DNA of 64,000 nucleotides from Chryseobacterium ginsenosidimutans (GTDB lineage: Bacteria; Bacteroidota; Bacteroidia; Flavobacteriales; Weeksellaceae): NCBI RefSeq assembly GCF_030823405.1, contig NZ_JAUSXC010000001.1, positions 3,517,001-3,581,000 on the forward strand, in the 5' to 3' direction. Each line of letters begins with the position of its first letter. Within the stretch, counting starts at the first letter, position 1. The notes under the pieces are model-generated. The model ran no database searches. It was not told the origin of the DNA and saw nothing but the letters and a program-made list of their open reading frames with translations. Positions 1 to 9,547 of the stretch are shown here, one piece after another. A program made the translations under genes and the position numbers.

Positions 1-251
1 AGCTAAGGTAGAGCGTCCAGCCACGTCGTTCCGAGCCAAAAGACTACGGCATAAACGGTTTCCTCCCTGAAGGTACCCTCCAATTATTCCGTTTCCTTTT
101 GGCTTTCAGCATTGACCGCTTTGATTATCTGCTTTCTTTTTTCCGGTTTTTCTTTTGAAAATATTCAGCGAAGCCTGAAAGGCTTTTAGGGGATGGGTCG
201 GAGAAGAGATTGAGAACAAATCAAAATGTACAATCTTTAAAACCTACGATT

Positions 252-662
252 ATGAACATTATCGGAAGACTGACAAGGGATGCGGAAGTCCGCAAACTGT
301 CAAATGAAAAACAGGTAGTCAATTTCTCAATTGCTACGAATGACAATTATCGCAACAAGCAAAGCGAACGAATCGAACAGACCACCTATTTTGAATGCGC
401 CTATTGGATCTCTCCAAAAGTGGCGGACTTTTTAACAAAAGGCACTTTGGTGGAATTAAGCGGTAGAGCTTACACGTCCGCATGGTTGGGGAAAGACGGC
501 GAACCTCACGCAGGTTTGAATTTCCACACCTCACAGATCAAAGTTCACAGCAGTAATAAAAGAACTGAAAATAAATCTGCTGAGTCCAACAAAACAAATA
601 AGAAAGAAACTTCTATATCCGAATCCAACGACAGCGATAAGGATGATGACCTCCCATTTTAA
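252..662 (+). CDS. ssb: Single-stranded DNA-binding protein
   Basis: OB-fold SSB that coats single-stranded DNA. The protein opens with the family signature IIGRLTRDAEVRK and an ordered OB-fold core (about residues 1-100), followed by a polar, low-complexity linker and the acidic tip DDDLPF, the usual SSB docking tail for partner proteins. I chose the ATG at 252; an in-frame TTG 42 bases upstream only adds residues outside the family. About 136 residues is normal for a plasmid or conjugative-element SSB. It sits just upstream of a DUF932 gene, the usual pairing in Bacteroidota conjugative elements, so this is probably the element's SSB and not the housekeeping copy. Confidence 0.9.
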   Translation: MNIIGRLTRDAEVRKLSNEKQVVNFSIATNDNYRNKQSERIEQTTYFECAYWISPKVADFLTKGTLVELSGRAYTSAWLGKDGEPHAGLNFHTSQIKVHSSNKRTENKSAESNKTNKKETSISESNDSDKDDDLPF

Positions 663-704
663 AATCATCAAATACAATTTTCTAACAATCAAAATATCAA
701 CATC

Positions 705-1343
705 ATGGCACATAATTTAAATTTCAACAACAGAACAGGGAAATATTCATTTTTCAGCGTACAGGAAAAGGCATGGCACAACTTAGGGCAGGTCGTAGAG
801 GAACACCCGACAAGTGCGGAAGCCATCAAATTTGCAGGGCTTGACTACGAGGTCGAAAAGTCTCCCTTATTTACAAAAGGTGCAGGAATTATCGAAAATA
901 GCAACGGAATAGAAATGATCGATTCTGAATTGGAAGTCCCCAACTATTTTGCCAATATCCGCACTGATAACAATACCGTTTTAGGCGTAGTAGGAAAAGA
1001 CTACCATATCGTACAAAACAGTGAAGCCTTTTCATTTTTTGATTCTATTGTAGGCGTTAATAGTGGAATCTTATACGAAACTGCAGGAGCCTTGGGAAAT
1101 GGGGAACGCATTTTTATCAAGGCTAAATTACCCGATAATATCCGTGTTGGCAACGGTGACGACATTACAGAGAAATATATTTTTTTGACCACCTCCCACG
1201 ATGGAAGCGGAAGCATCACCGCCGCATTTACCCCTGTGCGCATCGTTTGTCAAAACACCCTAAATGCTTCTCTAAAAAACATGAGCAATGTGGTGCGAAT
1301 CAGACACACCGCAGGAGCAAAACAACGCTTGGTCATGGAATGA
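705..1343 (+). pseudogene. DUF932 (phage/plasmid-like) protein, 3' truncated
   Basis: Residues 1 to about 205 match the start and middle of the DUF932 family found on Bacteroidota conjugative elements and phages; the function is unknown. The family normally continues past the RHTAGAKQRL motif with a long helical C-terminus, but here the reading frame runs into a stop within a few codons. The bases after about 1330 belong to a different gene on the opposite strand (DUF3408). The gene is therefore cut by a deletion or rearrangement. It starts 42 bases after ssb, probably in the same transcript. Confidence 0.75.
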
Positions 1344-1537
1344 TGGCTCAGAAACTGATCAACATAGCTTACTTCACTGCTTTTTTTATTTTTCATTTTT
1401 TGCCTTATCATTGGCTTTTCACCTGCGGGCTCCAATTTCTGGTTCTGCGATTCCCTCTTGGTGCTACCAGCCATGATGGACATCAGGTATTGTTCATCGA
1501 TACCATTGTCTTCGTTGTTCTTTTTATCATTTTCCAT
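1329..1537 (-). pseudogene. DUF3408 conjugation-associated protein, 3' truncated
   Basis: Starting at the ATG whose complement is 1535-1537, the protein reads MENDKKNNEDNGID and continues through a charged linker to SYVDQFLSHHS, which resembles the N-terminal half of DUF3408 (TraB-like) proteins encoded next to ParA in Bacteroidota conjugative transposons. The DNA-binding C-terminal half is missing: after about base 1335 the frame reads antisense through the DUF932 fragment. It lies 4 bases downstream of parA, the standard order. Function in the parent family is unknown. Confidence 0.6.
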
Positions 1538-1541
1538 ACTT

Positions 1542-2309
1542 CTACAGATTGACAATTTTTAAAAACTCTTCCACAAAACTGTCCAGCCTGCATAACGTCA
1601 TCAATTTAGGATCTGCAGGTAATAAACTTGAACGGAAGACCGTCTTTGCAACCGTTTCTCCTTCCTTTCGGAATCTTTTGCTGTCGCTTATGGAAGTCTC
1701 CATAAGCTGAAGCCCGAGATCTTTGATGACCTTGCTGTAATTTTCATACAGCAGCGTCTTTTCCCTTCCGTCCACCTGATTCCAGAAGAGCTGTATGCTT
1801 TTAATTGCAGTCTGTTTTTCTTTCATCAGGACATTCGTAAGCACATCCGTAAAACTTAATGTGCTTTCCAGCACAACTCGGTCTGCCGTTATCGGAGAAA
1901 AGATATAATGCACGCTGGCGAGCGTTCGCAAAATACCAGCGGTATTGACGGTTCCGGGAAGATCCAGAAAAATAACATCAGGTGCCGTCTCTGAATTATT
2001 GTTGTAATCCTGCATTTCTTCCAGAACCGTATCAGCTTTACTTTGAAAAATGGGATATGCTTTTTTATTAAGGTTTGTAAACTGCCTGTGAGCCATTTTT
2101 TTCAGTGCCTCATTTTGCATCACGGTCTTCAGGTCCCTCTCCCTCATCTGTATCAAACTGTACTGCGGAAAATCACAGTCAAAAACTGCAATATTATACC
2201 CCAAGCGGTAATGAAGAATACTGGCCACAAGTGCTGTAAAAGTGCTTTTCCCGACGCCTCCCTTTTGAGTAGAAAAGGCAATAATGACTGGTTGTTTTTT
2301 TGTTTCCAT
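1542..2309 (-). CDS. parA: ParA/Soj-family ATPase of a conjugative element
   Basis: Deviant Walker-A ATPase, 255 residues. The motif KGGVGKS is at residues 16-22, the Walker A' segment FDCDFPQ at about 43-49, and VIFLDLPGT is the Walker B region. Such proteins partition plasmids or integrative elements and are the first gene (TraA-type) of Bacteroidota conjugative transposon cores. The ATG at 2309 starts exactly at the conserved METKKQ; a longer in-frame extension has no family similarity. Downstream lies a truncated DUF3408 gene, upstream a repeat-rich non-coding stretch. It looks intact, but its partner transfer genes are gone. Confidence 0.85.
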   Translation of the reverse strand: METKKQPVIIAFSTQKGGVGKSTFTALVASILHYRLGYNIAVFDCDFPQYSLIQMRERDLKTVMQNEALKKMAHRQFTNLNKKAYPIFQSKADTVLEEMQDYNNNSETAPDVIFLDLPGTVNTAGILRTLASVHYIFSPITADRVVLESTLSFTDVLTNVLMKEKQTAIKSIQLFWNQVDGREKTLLYENYSKVIKDLGLQLMETSISDSKRFRKEGETVAKTVFRSSLLPADPKLMTLCRLDSFVEEFLKIVNL

Positions 2310-2765
2310 TTTTTTGATTTTATAATTGAACATTTGGTAATCGGTACAGTTTGCGAGCAGGCTTGAATGACATCCAACCCTCCTGAATCTTGGAGACCTG
2401 AAAATATTACTGAATTCCAACTGTAGGATCAGAATTCAATCAGTCAGTTGGTCTTTCTTGAAAGGATCCTGTACTTACGTCAGGTTGTAATTCCTGACCA
2501 ATCTCCATCCTTTGGGAATTCAGGATGTCCGTAGAACTTGAATTCCTGAACGCTGGAATGTTTGCCTTCAGGGTCTCAAACAATTTTACCATACAGCACG
2601 CCTGCTGAGATTTCCTGTACAAATAACTTACATTCGACGGTGTTTAGTTTCATAGCGGTTGTCTTTTGCTTACAATGGTTGTCTTTGGCATTTTCTAATG
2701 CATATGCACTTTTAGGCATTGCCACGTATTTAGATCAATCAGCTCTATCTCTATTAAATGGATTA
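2310..2765. other. Non-coding stretch between parA and the mob remnant (possible oriT/partition site)
   Basis: No convincing gene. The stretch holds four GAATTC-containing segments in about 130 bases (2410-2550) and several short inverted repeats, for example CAACTG/CAGTTG near 2420-2455. In Bacteroidota conjugative elements the space between parA and the mobilization gene often holds the transfer origin or the partition site, so this is a candidate by position only. Confidence 0.3.
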
Positions 2766-3064
2766 GTGATAAATGAGAACAATAACCAAAAACAGAATAA
2801 GGGCAGGCGGACACCAAAAACCGATCCAAGCATCCGCCGCTACTTTTTCCGTCTTACAGACGAAGAAAATGCCAAACTTTTATCACTTTTTGAAACATCA
2901 GGAATGCACAATAAATCAAAGTTTTTCATTTCCCTGATGTTCAGCAAGGAAATGAAATCGGTTAAAATTGATAAAGGACGGTTGATTTTTATATGCGGTT
3001 GACTTCAAAGCGGCGCATAAAACCAATTACAAGGTCAAATAGCATCAGCAAAAATTCCTTTGTA
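2766..3064 (+). pseudogene. Mobilization protein (MobA/MobC-type relaxosome), frameshifted and truncated
   Basis: From a GTG at 2766 the protein reads as the N-terminus of the small mobilization proteins of Bacteroidota conjugative transposons: a lysine/arginine-rich start, PKTDPSIRRYFFRL, then EENAKLLSLFE and KIDKG. At about 2983 one base is missing: the next frame continues with VDFYMRLT, the expected family motif, but the original frame ends at 3002. Even in the corrected frame the similarity stops after about base 3010, so the rest of the gene and the relaxase are deleted. This marks the decayed edge of the conjugative element. Confidence 0.65.
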
Positions 3065-3159
3065 AAGGATGATTAGCCCACAATTGTACTGGTTATAACA
3101 GGTGATGATTTTACACTTGATATCAAAAATTCTCTCAAATTCTTTTGCAAGACAATATC

Positions 3160-3184
3160 TAAATCGTAATATTGCAATATAATA
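3160..3184 (+). promoter_or_regulatory. Probable ArsR operator upstream of arsR
   Basis: A perfect 12-base palindrome ATATTGCAATAT occupies 3169-3180, only 12 bases before the arsR start codon, inside an AT-rich promoter region. ArsR repressors bind such dyads over their own promoters. The assignment comes from position and symmetry. Confidence 0.5.
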
Positions 3185-3192
3185 ATTAAATA

Positions 3193-3519
3193 ATGGGAGC
3201 AACGAAGACAGATCACTTTACAGACCACCAAAACCAGATTGCGGTTATAGCAAAAGCATTAGGCCATCCTGCAAGAATTGCTATTATAGAATACTTGTTG
3301 AAAGTTAACACCTGTATAACCGGAGATATTGTTAATGAGCTGCCATTGGCGCAACCAACAGTATCACAGCATCTGAAAGAATTGAAAAATGCAGGATTGA
3401 TAAAAGGAAGTATTGAAGGTAATTCTGTATGCTACTGTATTGACGAAAATACTTTCGATATCGTGAGAGAGTATTTCTCAAAGATAATATTCACCGTAAC
3501 CAACCAAAAATGCTGTTAA
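3193..3519 (+). CDS. arsR: ArsR-family metalloid-responsive repressor
   Basis: 108-residue winged-helix repressor that releases the ars promoter when arsenite or a similar metalloid binds. The helix-turn-helix is at about residues 45-68 (AQPTVSQHLKEL). Cysteines lie at 41, 80, 82 and at the extreme C-terminus (107-108, KCC), candidates for the inducer site, although the classical CVC motif in the recognition helix is absent. A palindrome immediately upstream is its likely operator. It heads a co-directional run of arsenic genes to about 7.4 kb. Confidence 0.9.
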   Translation: MGATKTDHFTDHQNQIAVIAKALGHPARIAIIEYLLKVNTCITGDIVNELPLAQPTVSQHLKELKNAGLIKGSIEGNSVCYCIDENTFDIVREYFSKIIFTVTNQKCC

Positions 3520-3563
3520 TTTTTTTTAACCGTTGTAATATTATAACTATAAAATACAAAATA

Positions 3564-4037
3564 ATGAGACTATCAGAAATTAAAGAAATCCTTCCAACAT
3601 TAGAAAATGTTGAATTTCAATTGGAAAATGGAACGTTGGTACCGGAACACTTTCACATTACCGAAGTCGGGCAAATTAATAAAAAATTCATTGACTGCGG
3701 CGGTGTGATTCGTAACGAAAAGACAGTGAACTTTCAGCTATGGAATGCTGACGATTATGAGCATCGCTTGAAACCAGGAAAACTATTACATATTATCAGA
3801 CTTTCTGAAGAAAAACTAGGAATTGAGGATCAAGAAATAGAAGTAGAATATCAAAGTGATACAATAGGCAAATATGATCTGGAGTTCAACGGGAAAGCCT
3901 TTATATTGAAAAGTAAGACTACAGCCTGTCTCGCTCAGGATGCATGTGGCATACCATCTGTAAAGCAGAATAGAAATCTTTCAGAACTTACATTAAATTC
4001 AGACAATACATGTACTCCGGGTGGAGGATGTTGCTAG
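3564..4037 (+). CDS. DUF6428 family protein of the arsenic operon
   Basis: 157 residues from the ATG at 3564; a longer frame starting inside arsR is unlikely. It matches the DUF6428 family, which in Bacteroidota usually sits directly after arsR. The N-terminal 120 residues look like a compact alpha/beta domain. The tail is cysteine-rich (ACLAQDAC, then TCTPGGGCC at the very end), which suggests binding of arsenite or another thiophilic metal. No catalytic motif was recognised. It lies 44 bases after arsR. Confidence 0.8.
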   Translation: MRLSEIKEILPTLENVEFQLENGTLVPEHFHITEVGQINKKFIDCGGVIRNEKTVNFQLWNADDYEHRLKPGKLLHIIRLSEEKLGIEDQEIEVEYQSDTIGKYDLEFNGKAFILKSKTTACLAQDACGIPSVKQNRNLSELTLNSDNTCTPGGGCC

Positions 4038-4092
4038 TTATGGGTAAGATGTAGTTTATATCTTTTAAATAATATGGACTAAAATTAAATCA

Positions 4093-5157
4093 ATGGATGA
4101 AATTTTCGATGTTATTGTTATTGGAGGAGGACAAAGTGCTTTAGCATGTGGATATTATCTAAGACGGGCAAAACTGAAATATATTATCCTGGATAAACAA
4201 GATATTCCAGGTGGTGCCTGGCTCCGTACCTGGGATAGTCTTACCCTTTTTTCTCCTGCAGATTACAGTTCATTACCAGGATGGTTGATGCCAAAATCTG
4301 AGCATCGGTTTCCGCTAAGACAAGAAGTAATTGATTACTTGGGCATGTATGAGAAACATTATCAACTGAATGTGAAAAGGGGGATTGAAGTTATTGAAAT
4401 TAAAAAAGATAAGTGTGTTTTTCAGGTTAATACTCTGGAGGGGAGTTTTAAAACCAAAACCATTATTTCGGCAACAGGAACCTGGAACAATCCATTCATT
4501 CCAAAGTTAAAAGGAATAGAAAATTATAAGAGGCTTCAAATTCATTCGGGAAAATATAAAAGTCCTGGAGACTTTATGGGGTTAAAAACATTAGTGGTAG
4601 GCGAAGGTAATTCAGGTGCCCAGATTGTTGCAGAGATTTCAAAAGTTACCCCTGTAAAATGGTCAACCCAAAAGGAACCTGAATTTTTACCTGATGAAGT
4701 AGACGGATATTATCTGTTTAATATAGCCTCGGCAAGATACAAGGCTGAAAAAGAAGGAAAACCTTTTGATGCATCACAATACAATTTAGGCAATATCGTA
4801 ATGGTTCCCTCTGTTAAAGATGCCCGGCGAAGAGGCGCATTGATTTCGAATGGAACTTTCCATGAGTTATATGATAAAGGAGTCATTTGGGACAATGGAG
4901 ATAAAGAGGAATTTGACGCTATTATTTGGTGTACAGGATTCGGTTACGATACGTCTTATCTGAAATCATTAATACACATAGATGAAAAAGGAATTGCTAA
5001 GACCAGTGAAAGTAAGTCTTTAGAAATGAAAGGATTATGGCTCGTAAGATACGGCAATTGGACAGGTTATGCCTCTGCTACATTAATAGGGGTAAACAGA
5101 ACAGCAAAACAGACAATTTTTGAAATTGAAGAATTTTTAAACAAAGAGCTGAAATGA
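4093..5157 (+). CDS. arsO: ArsO-type flavin monooxygenase
   Basis: 354-residue FAD/NAD(P)H-dependent monooxygenase of the ArsO type found in ars operons. The FAD dinucleotide-binding motif IGGGQSA starts at residue 10, GGAWLRTWDSL follows at about residue 41, and a second nucleotide-binding motif VGEGNSGAQ lies near 170 (NADPH). The family is linked to arsenic detoxification, though its substrate is not settled. The position between DUF6428 and the reductase gene, same strand, supports the call. Confidence 0.85.
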   Translation: MDEIFDVIVIGGGQSALACGYYLRRAKLKYIILDKQDIPGGAWLRTWDSLTLFSPADYSSLPGWLMPKSEHRFPLRQEVIDYLGMYEKHYQLNVKRGIEVIEIKKDKCVFQVNTLEGSFKTKTIISATGTWNNPFIPKLKGIENYKRLQIHSGKYKSPGDFMGLKTLVVGEGNSGAQIVAEISKVTPVKWSTQKEPEFLPDEVDGYYLFNIASARYKAEKEGKPFDASQYNLGNIVMVPSVKDARRRGALISNGTFHELYDKGVIWDNGDKEEFDAIIWCTGFGYDTSYLKSLIHIDEKGIAKTSESKSLEMKGLWLVRYGNWTGYASATLIGVNRTAKQTIFEIEEFLNKELK

Positions 5158-5276
5158 AATGTATTATTCAGTGACATCCATGTGATCTTCCATCTTTGGA
5201 CACTTTCTTTAAAGACGTAGAAAAAATAACCCTGTTAACATAAGAAAGGACTATTAATTTTAAGCATTAAAAATGG

Positions 5277-5888
5277 ATGAACGAAAATATTTTAAAAACA
5301 ATTGAATTACTTTCTAACGATACAATTTCAGAAGAAAGAAAAACAGTTTTACGGCCATTGGCAGATTATATACAAAAGAAAATAAACGCGGGTCACACCA
5401 TCAGGTTAAATTTCATCTGTACCCATAATAGCCGGAGAAGCCATTTATCCCAGATCTGGGCTCAGACCATGGCTTATCATTTTGGGATTACCAATGTGTC
5501 TTGCTATTCAGGAGGAACTGAAGCAACAGCAATGTTCCCAAAGGTGGGTGAAACATTGAGTACCCAGGGGTTTAAGATTCAAAAGCTCAGCGAAGCAGAA
5601 AATCCTGTCTATGCTATAAAATATGCAGAAAATGAAGCCCCTATTATCTGTTTTTCCAAAGAATATAACAATGAATTTAATCCTAAAAATGAATTCGGAG
5701 CTATCATGACCTGTAATAATGCTGATGAAGGCTGTCCATTGGTGATCGGAGCCGACGCAAGATTTCCCATAAAATATGATGATCCAAAAGCTTCCGATAA
5801 TACGCCAGAGCAAGCACAAGTATATGCAGAAAGGAGTCTGCAGATCGCTTCAGAAATGTTTTATTTATTTTTACAAATAAGCAAATAG
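5277..5888 (+). CDS. Arsenate reductase / low-molecular-weight phosphatase family protein
   Basis: 203-residue protein with the CX5R phosphatase loop CTHNSRRS at residues 48-55, as in LMW tyrosine phosphatases and thioredoxin-type arsenate reductases. Extra cysteines (CNNADEGCP near residue 146) could act as the resolving pair that relays electrons. In this ars setting it probably reduces arsenate to arsenite for export by the Acr3 protein downstream. An N-terminal helical extension of about 40 residues precedes the core. It overlaps nothing and ends one base before the acetyltransferase start. Confidence 0.8.
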   Translation: MNENILKTIELLSNDTISEERKTVLRPLADYIQKKINAGHTIRLNFICTHNSRRSHLSQIWAQTMAYHFGITNVSCYSGGTEATAMFPKVGETLSTQGFKIQKLSEAENPVYAIKYAENEAPIICFSKEYNNEFNPKNEFGAIMTCNNADEGCPLVIGADARFPIKYDDPKASDNTPEQAQVYAERSLQIASEMFYLFLQISK

Positions 5889-5889
5889 A

Positions 5890-6381
5890 ATGGAAATAAC
5901 AGCAATCGCAAAGGAACATTATCCAAATATCTCAAGAATATATAAAGAAGGTATTGAAACGGGACATGCCACTTTTGAAACTTCAGTTCCGGCATGGGAA
6001 GACTGGGAAAAAAGTAAACTAAAGCATAGCAGGCTTGTTGCAGTAGTTGATGGTATGATAGTGGGTTGGGCAGCCCTTTCAGCGGTAAGCGACCGTTGCG
6101 TATATGGCGGTGTTGCGGAAGTAAGCATTTATATTTCTAACCTCCACAAAGGAAAAGGCATCGGAACAGCCTTAATGTCAAAGCTGATCGACGATAGTGA
6201 AGCTAATGGAATCTGGACGCTGCAGAGCGGAATGTTCCCTGAAAATGAAGCTACTGTAGCACTTCATCAACGCTTTGGTTTTAGAATAGTTGGTTACCGT
6301 GAAAAAATAGGCAAGCTTGGAAACACTTGGCGCGACACGATCATTATGGAAAGAAGAAGCAAAACAAAAGGAATAAATTAA
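5890..6381 (+). CDS. arsN: GNAT N-acetyltransferase, ArsN-like
   Basis: 163-residue GNAT acetyltransferase resembling phosphinothricin acetyltransferases and ArsN1, which acetylate amino-group-bearing arsenicals such as arsinothricin. The acetyl-CoA loop GKGIGTAL is at about residues 86-93; [12 protein letters not shown] is the usual C-terminal strand. It starts one base after the reductase gene and ends 5 bases before acr3, so it is co-transcribed. The family call is firm; the substrate is inferred from context. Confidence 0.8.
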   Translation: MEITAIAKEHYPNISRIYKEGIETGHATFETSVPAWEDWEKSKLKHSRLVAVVDGMIVGWAALSAVSDRCVYGGVAEVSIYISNLHKGKGIGTALMSKLIDDSEANGIWTLQSGMFPENEATVALHQRFGFRIVGYREKIGKLGNTWRDTIIMERRSKTKGIN

Positions 6382-6386
6382 TTTAT

Positions 6387-7418
6387 ATGCGGCCAAAATT
6401 AAAATTTCTCGACAGATACCTGACTTTATGGATATTCCTTGCGATGGTCATCGGTGTGGGTTTAGGATTCTTATTTCCTGGTATTTCAAAAATCACCGAC
6501 TCTTTGTCCGTGGGTACGACCAATACCCCATTAGCAATTGGACTAATCTTAATGATGTATCCTCCCTTGGCTAAAGTAGACTACTCTTTGTTACCAACTG
6601 CCTTTAAGGATAAAAAGGTAATCAGTATATCATTGTTGTTGAATTGGGTGATAGGACCTGTTTTAATGTTTATTCTTGCCGTTTTGTTTTTGAGAAATAA
6701 ACCTGACTATATGATAGGACTGATTCTTATTGGTCTGGCCAGATGTATTGCCATGGTGATTGTATGGAATGATCTCGCTAAAGGAAACAGAGAATATACT
6801 GCTTTATTAGTTGCATTAAACAGTCTTTTCCAGGTATTTACATACAGCTTTTTTGTATGGTTATTTATCAATGTACTGCCCGGTAAATTAGGTCTAGCCA
6901 ACTTCAATGTAAGTGTTTCGATGAAGGATGTTATAGATAGTGTATTGATCTATTTAGGTATTCCTTTCGTAGCGGGTTTTTTAAGCCGATACTTCTTAGT
7001 TAAATCAAAAGGTATTGAATGGTATAATAGAAAATTTGTACCCAGAATATCACCGATAACACTGTACGCCTTGTTATTCACGATTGTTTTAATGTTCAGT
7101 CTTAAAGGTGAAAAGATCGTGAAACTGCCAATGGATGTAGTCAAAGTAGCAATACCGCTCGTAGTGTACTTTGTAATTATGTTCTTTGTCAGTTTCTTTA
7201 TCAACAAATTTTTGAAAGTACCCTATGATAAGAATGCTTCAATAGCCTTTACTGCAACAGGAAACAATTTTGAACTGGCAATCGCAGTAGCCACCGCAGT
7301 GTTCGGCATCAATTCTCCGCAGGCTTTTGTTGGGGTTATCGGTCCTTTGGTGGAAGTTCCCGTACTTATAATCTTGGTAAGAGTTAGTCTGTCGCTAAAG
7401 AAGAAATATTATAGTTAA
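6387..7418 (+). CDS. acr3: Acr3-type arsenite efflux transporter
   Basis: 343-residue inner-membrane protein with about ten transmembrane helices that exports arsenite using the proton gradient. The hallmark membrane cysteine is present in GLARCIAMV (C120), and the GNNFELAIA motif near residue 300 is typical of Acr3. The ATG at 6387 follows the acetyltransferase stop by 5 bases; an upstream in-frame start inside that gene is not supported. It is the effector of this ars operon. Confidence 0.92.
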   Translation: MRPKLKFLDRYLTLWIFLAMVIGVGLGFLFPGISKITDSLSVGTTNTPLAIGLILMMYPPLAKVDYSLLPTAFKDKKVISISLLLNWVIGPVLMFILAVLFLRNKPDYMIGLILIGLARCIAMVIVWNDLAKGNREYTALLVALNSLFQVFTYSFFVWLFINVLPGKLGLANFNVSVSMKDVIDSVLIYLGIPFVAGFLSRYFLVKSKGIEWYNRKFVPRISPITLYALLFTIVLMFSLKGEKIVKLPMDVVKVAIPLVVYFVIMFFVSFFINKFLKVPYDKNASIAFTATGNNFELAIAVATAVFGINSPQAFVGVIGPLVEVPVLIILVRVSLSLKKKYYS

Positions 7419-7563
7419 TTTTATCAGCAGAACTTTTATCAGCTAAAACGAATTGAAAAAATTCGTATCTATAAAAAACAAAATGGAAGCGGAGGAACTA
7501 CTAAAAATTTCGCCATTTAGAAAAAATTCGTACTGAACCCCATAATCACATCAGAATTTCAAA

Positions 7564-7998
7564 ATGAAAAACAATATTATTAGAACAAAGCCATTGCCTT
7601 TGATAATTCCAAGAGCAATAACTGGATTGATATTTCTTTGTGAAGGAATACAGAAATTCATTGTGCCTGATCGTGTAGGTGCCGGCCGTTTTGCAAAAAT
7701 AGGCATCCCCGATCCCGAGCTATGGGCTTCAATTACCGGAATAACAGAGATAATATGTGGCATCTTGCTCATCGTAGGTCTACTATCGAGGCTAGCGTCA
7801 ATCCCATTGCTGGTAGTGATGACAGTAGCATTTATTACAACCAAAATTCCAATTCTTACAGAAAAAGGATTTTGGGGTTTTGCCCATGAATATCGTACAG
7901 ATTTTGCAATGACATTATTATTGATCCTGTTGCTTTATTGGGGCAGTGGTAATTATTCGCTAGACAAATACCTATCAGAACATGGAGAAAACGAATAG
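7564..7998 (+). CDS. DoxX family membrane protein
   Basis: 144-residue protein with four predicted membrane helices and the DoxX features RAITGLIFLCEGIQKF and GIPDPELWA. DoxX-like proteins are small quinone-linked or uncharacterised membrane proteins. Its last 17 bases overlap the start of chrA, so the two are translationally linked. The upstream gap (7419-7563) contains the 13-base direct repeat GAAAAAATTCGTA near 7453 and 7520, meaning unknown. Confidence 0.8.
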   Translation: MKNNIIRTKPLPLIIPRAITGLIFLCEGIQKFIVPDRVGAGRFAKIGIPDPELWASITGITEIICGILLIVGLLSRLASIPLLVVMTVAFITTKIPILTEKGFWGFAHEYRTDFAMTLLLILLLYWGSGNYSLDKYLSEHGENE

Positions 7999-9106
7999 AT
8001 TGCAAGAACTTGCCCACGTTTTTCTGAAATTGGGTATTACAGCTTTTGGAGGCCCTGCCGCTCATATCGCCATGATGCAACAGGAAGTCGTCACAAAGCG
8101 CCAGTGGATGACTGAGGAACATTTTCTTGATATGATCGGGGCAACTAATTTAATTCCAGGTCCTAATAGTACGGAAATGGCGATCCATATCGGACAGGAC
8201 AGAGCTGGTTGGAAAGGGCTCGTAGTAGCAGGATTGTGTTTTATAGGTCCTGCCGCTCTCGTTACTTTATTCTTTGCCTGGCTATATAAGCAATATGGTC
8301 AACTTCCGGAAATTAAACCTTTTATTTATGGAATAAAACCTGCGATCATATCTGTTATTTTAGCAGCGATCTATCCATTGGCAAAGAAGTCACTGAAAAC
8401 CCTGCAACTTTGGGTTATTGGAATTACTGTTCTGATCTTATCATTCTTCGGAATCAATGAGATATTTCTTCTTTTCGGAGCAGGTCTACTAGCGATACTG
8501 CTATACCTTATCAATAAACGGAATAAAGCTCATTCATTTGTCCCAATATTATTGTTTCATATTTCAGATTCGAATCTTATTTCATCCAGAAACCTTCACC
8601 TTTTTCTCGCATTCCTGAAGATAGGAGCTATTCTGTACGGGAGTGGTTATGTGCTGTTTGCTTTTTTAGATGCCGAATTAGTTGCAAAAGGTTTACTCTC
8701 ACGGCAACAGTTGATAGATGCAATTGCGGTGGGACAATTTACACCAGGACCCGTCTTTTCTTCAGTGACATTCATCGGATATCAGATTAACGGATTCTCT
8801 GGAGCTGTATTTTCTACCGTTGCTATTTTCTTACCATCATTTGTATTTGTAGCACTACTCCATCCATTGATGAGAAAAATGCGGAGTTCATCATTATTAT
8901 CTTCATTTTTGGATGCTGTCAATGTAGCTTCAGTTGCTATCATTATGGTAGTGTGTTATGAAATGGCAAAGGACAGTATAGCAGATTGGCGCACCGTCAT
9001 TATTGCTATAGGGAGCTTGTTTTTTGTCTTTAGATTTCCTAAAATCAACAGTGCGATTATCGTATTAGCAGGAGCGTTGTTAGGCTATATCCTAAAAATG
9101 GTTTGA
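7982..9106 (+). CDS. chrA: Chromate transporter, ChrA (CHR) family
   Basis: 374-residue two-domain CHR transporter that exports chromate. The N-terminal half contains the family signature GITAFGGPAAHIAMM and ATNLIPGPNSTEMA; the C-terminal half repeats it as KIGAILYGSGYVLFAF and AVGQFTPGPVFSSV. Both halves have several membrane helices, the standard long-chain form. It begins inside doxX and ends the resistance cargo region. Confidence 0.92.
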   Translation: MEKTNRLQELAHVFLKLGITAFGGPAAHIAMMQQEVVTKRQWMTEEHFLDMIGATNLIPGPNSTEMAIHIGQDRAGWKGLVVAGLCFIGPAALVTLFFAWLYKQYGQLPEIKPFIYGIKPAIISVILAAIYPLAKKSLKTLQLWVIGITVLILSFFGINEIFLLFGAGLLAILLYLINKRNKAHSFVPILLFHISDSNLISSRNLHLFLAFLKIGAILYGSGYVLFAFLDAELVAKGLLSRQQLIDAIAVGQFTPGPVFSSVTFIGYQINGFSGAVFSTVAIFLPSFVFVALLHPLMRKMRSSSLLSSFLDAVNVASVAIIMVVCYEMAKDSIADWRTVIIAIGSLFFVFRFPKINSAIIVLAGALLGYILKMV

Positions 9107-9547
9107 TATATAAATCAATCATGAAAATGTTTGTCATGTCGCTTTCTTGAGTTCATTCTTAATAAAATCTTCCAATTTTGCTTTCTTCTTCGAAAATAAT
9201 TTCCATTGTAAATCAGTTAATTCAAATTTCATGGTACAAATATGATACAAATAATGAACGAATTTAAACCAGTGTCAATATTGATATCTAGTCTTGAGTC
9301 CAGTAATTGAAATGAGATAAATGGTTTGAATTTACACTTTTTTGAGATAGAATTTCTCCATTTCTTCAAGGTTACCAAGAATTTTTGTCCAGCTATGTGG
9401 TAGAAGCATTTATTCAATTAATCGCAAAAAAAGGTATTACTACAAAATATAGTAATACCCAAAAAAAAATATACATAATATTCAGACCATGTATTTCAGT
9501 TTATAAAATGATACTTTTAGTCAAGATTACAATATACAGACATTTGC
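9107..9547. other. Intergenic stretch between chrA and the oxoamine synthase
   Basis: No firm gene. On the minus strand 9134-9232 could encode a 32-residue peptide (starts MKFELTDLQWKLF) of unknown relation; it may be a remnant. Apart from the terminator at 9426-9459, nothing else is recognisable. This gap separates the resistance cargo from housekeeping-type genes and may contain the element boundary. Confidence 0.35.
9426..9459 (-). terminator. Rho-independent terminator of the oxoamine synthase gene
   Basis: Perfect 10-bp stem GGTATTACTA/TAGTAATACC (9433-9442 and 9450-9459) with a 7-base loop, followed on the minus strand by seven T residues. It lies about 90 bases past the minus-strand gene ending at 9548. 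Confidence 0.75.

Noticed and set aside
2440..2622. 60-residue minus-strand frame upstream of parA
   Set aside because: No family similarity, cysteine-rich odd composition, and it overlaps the repeat-rich non-coding stretch.
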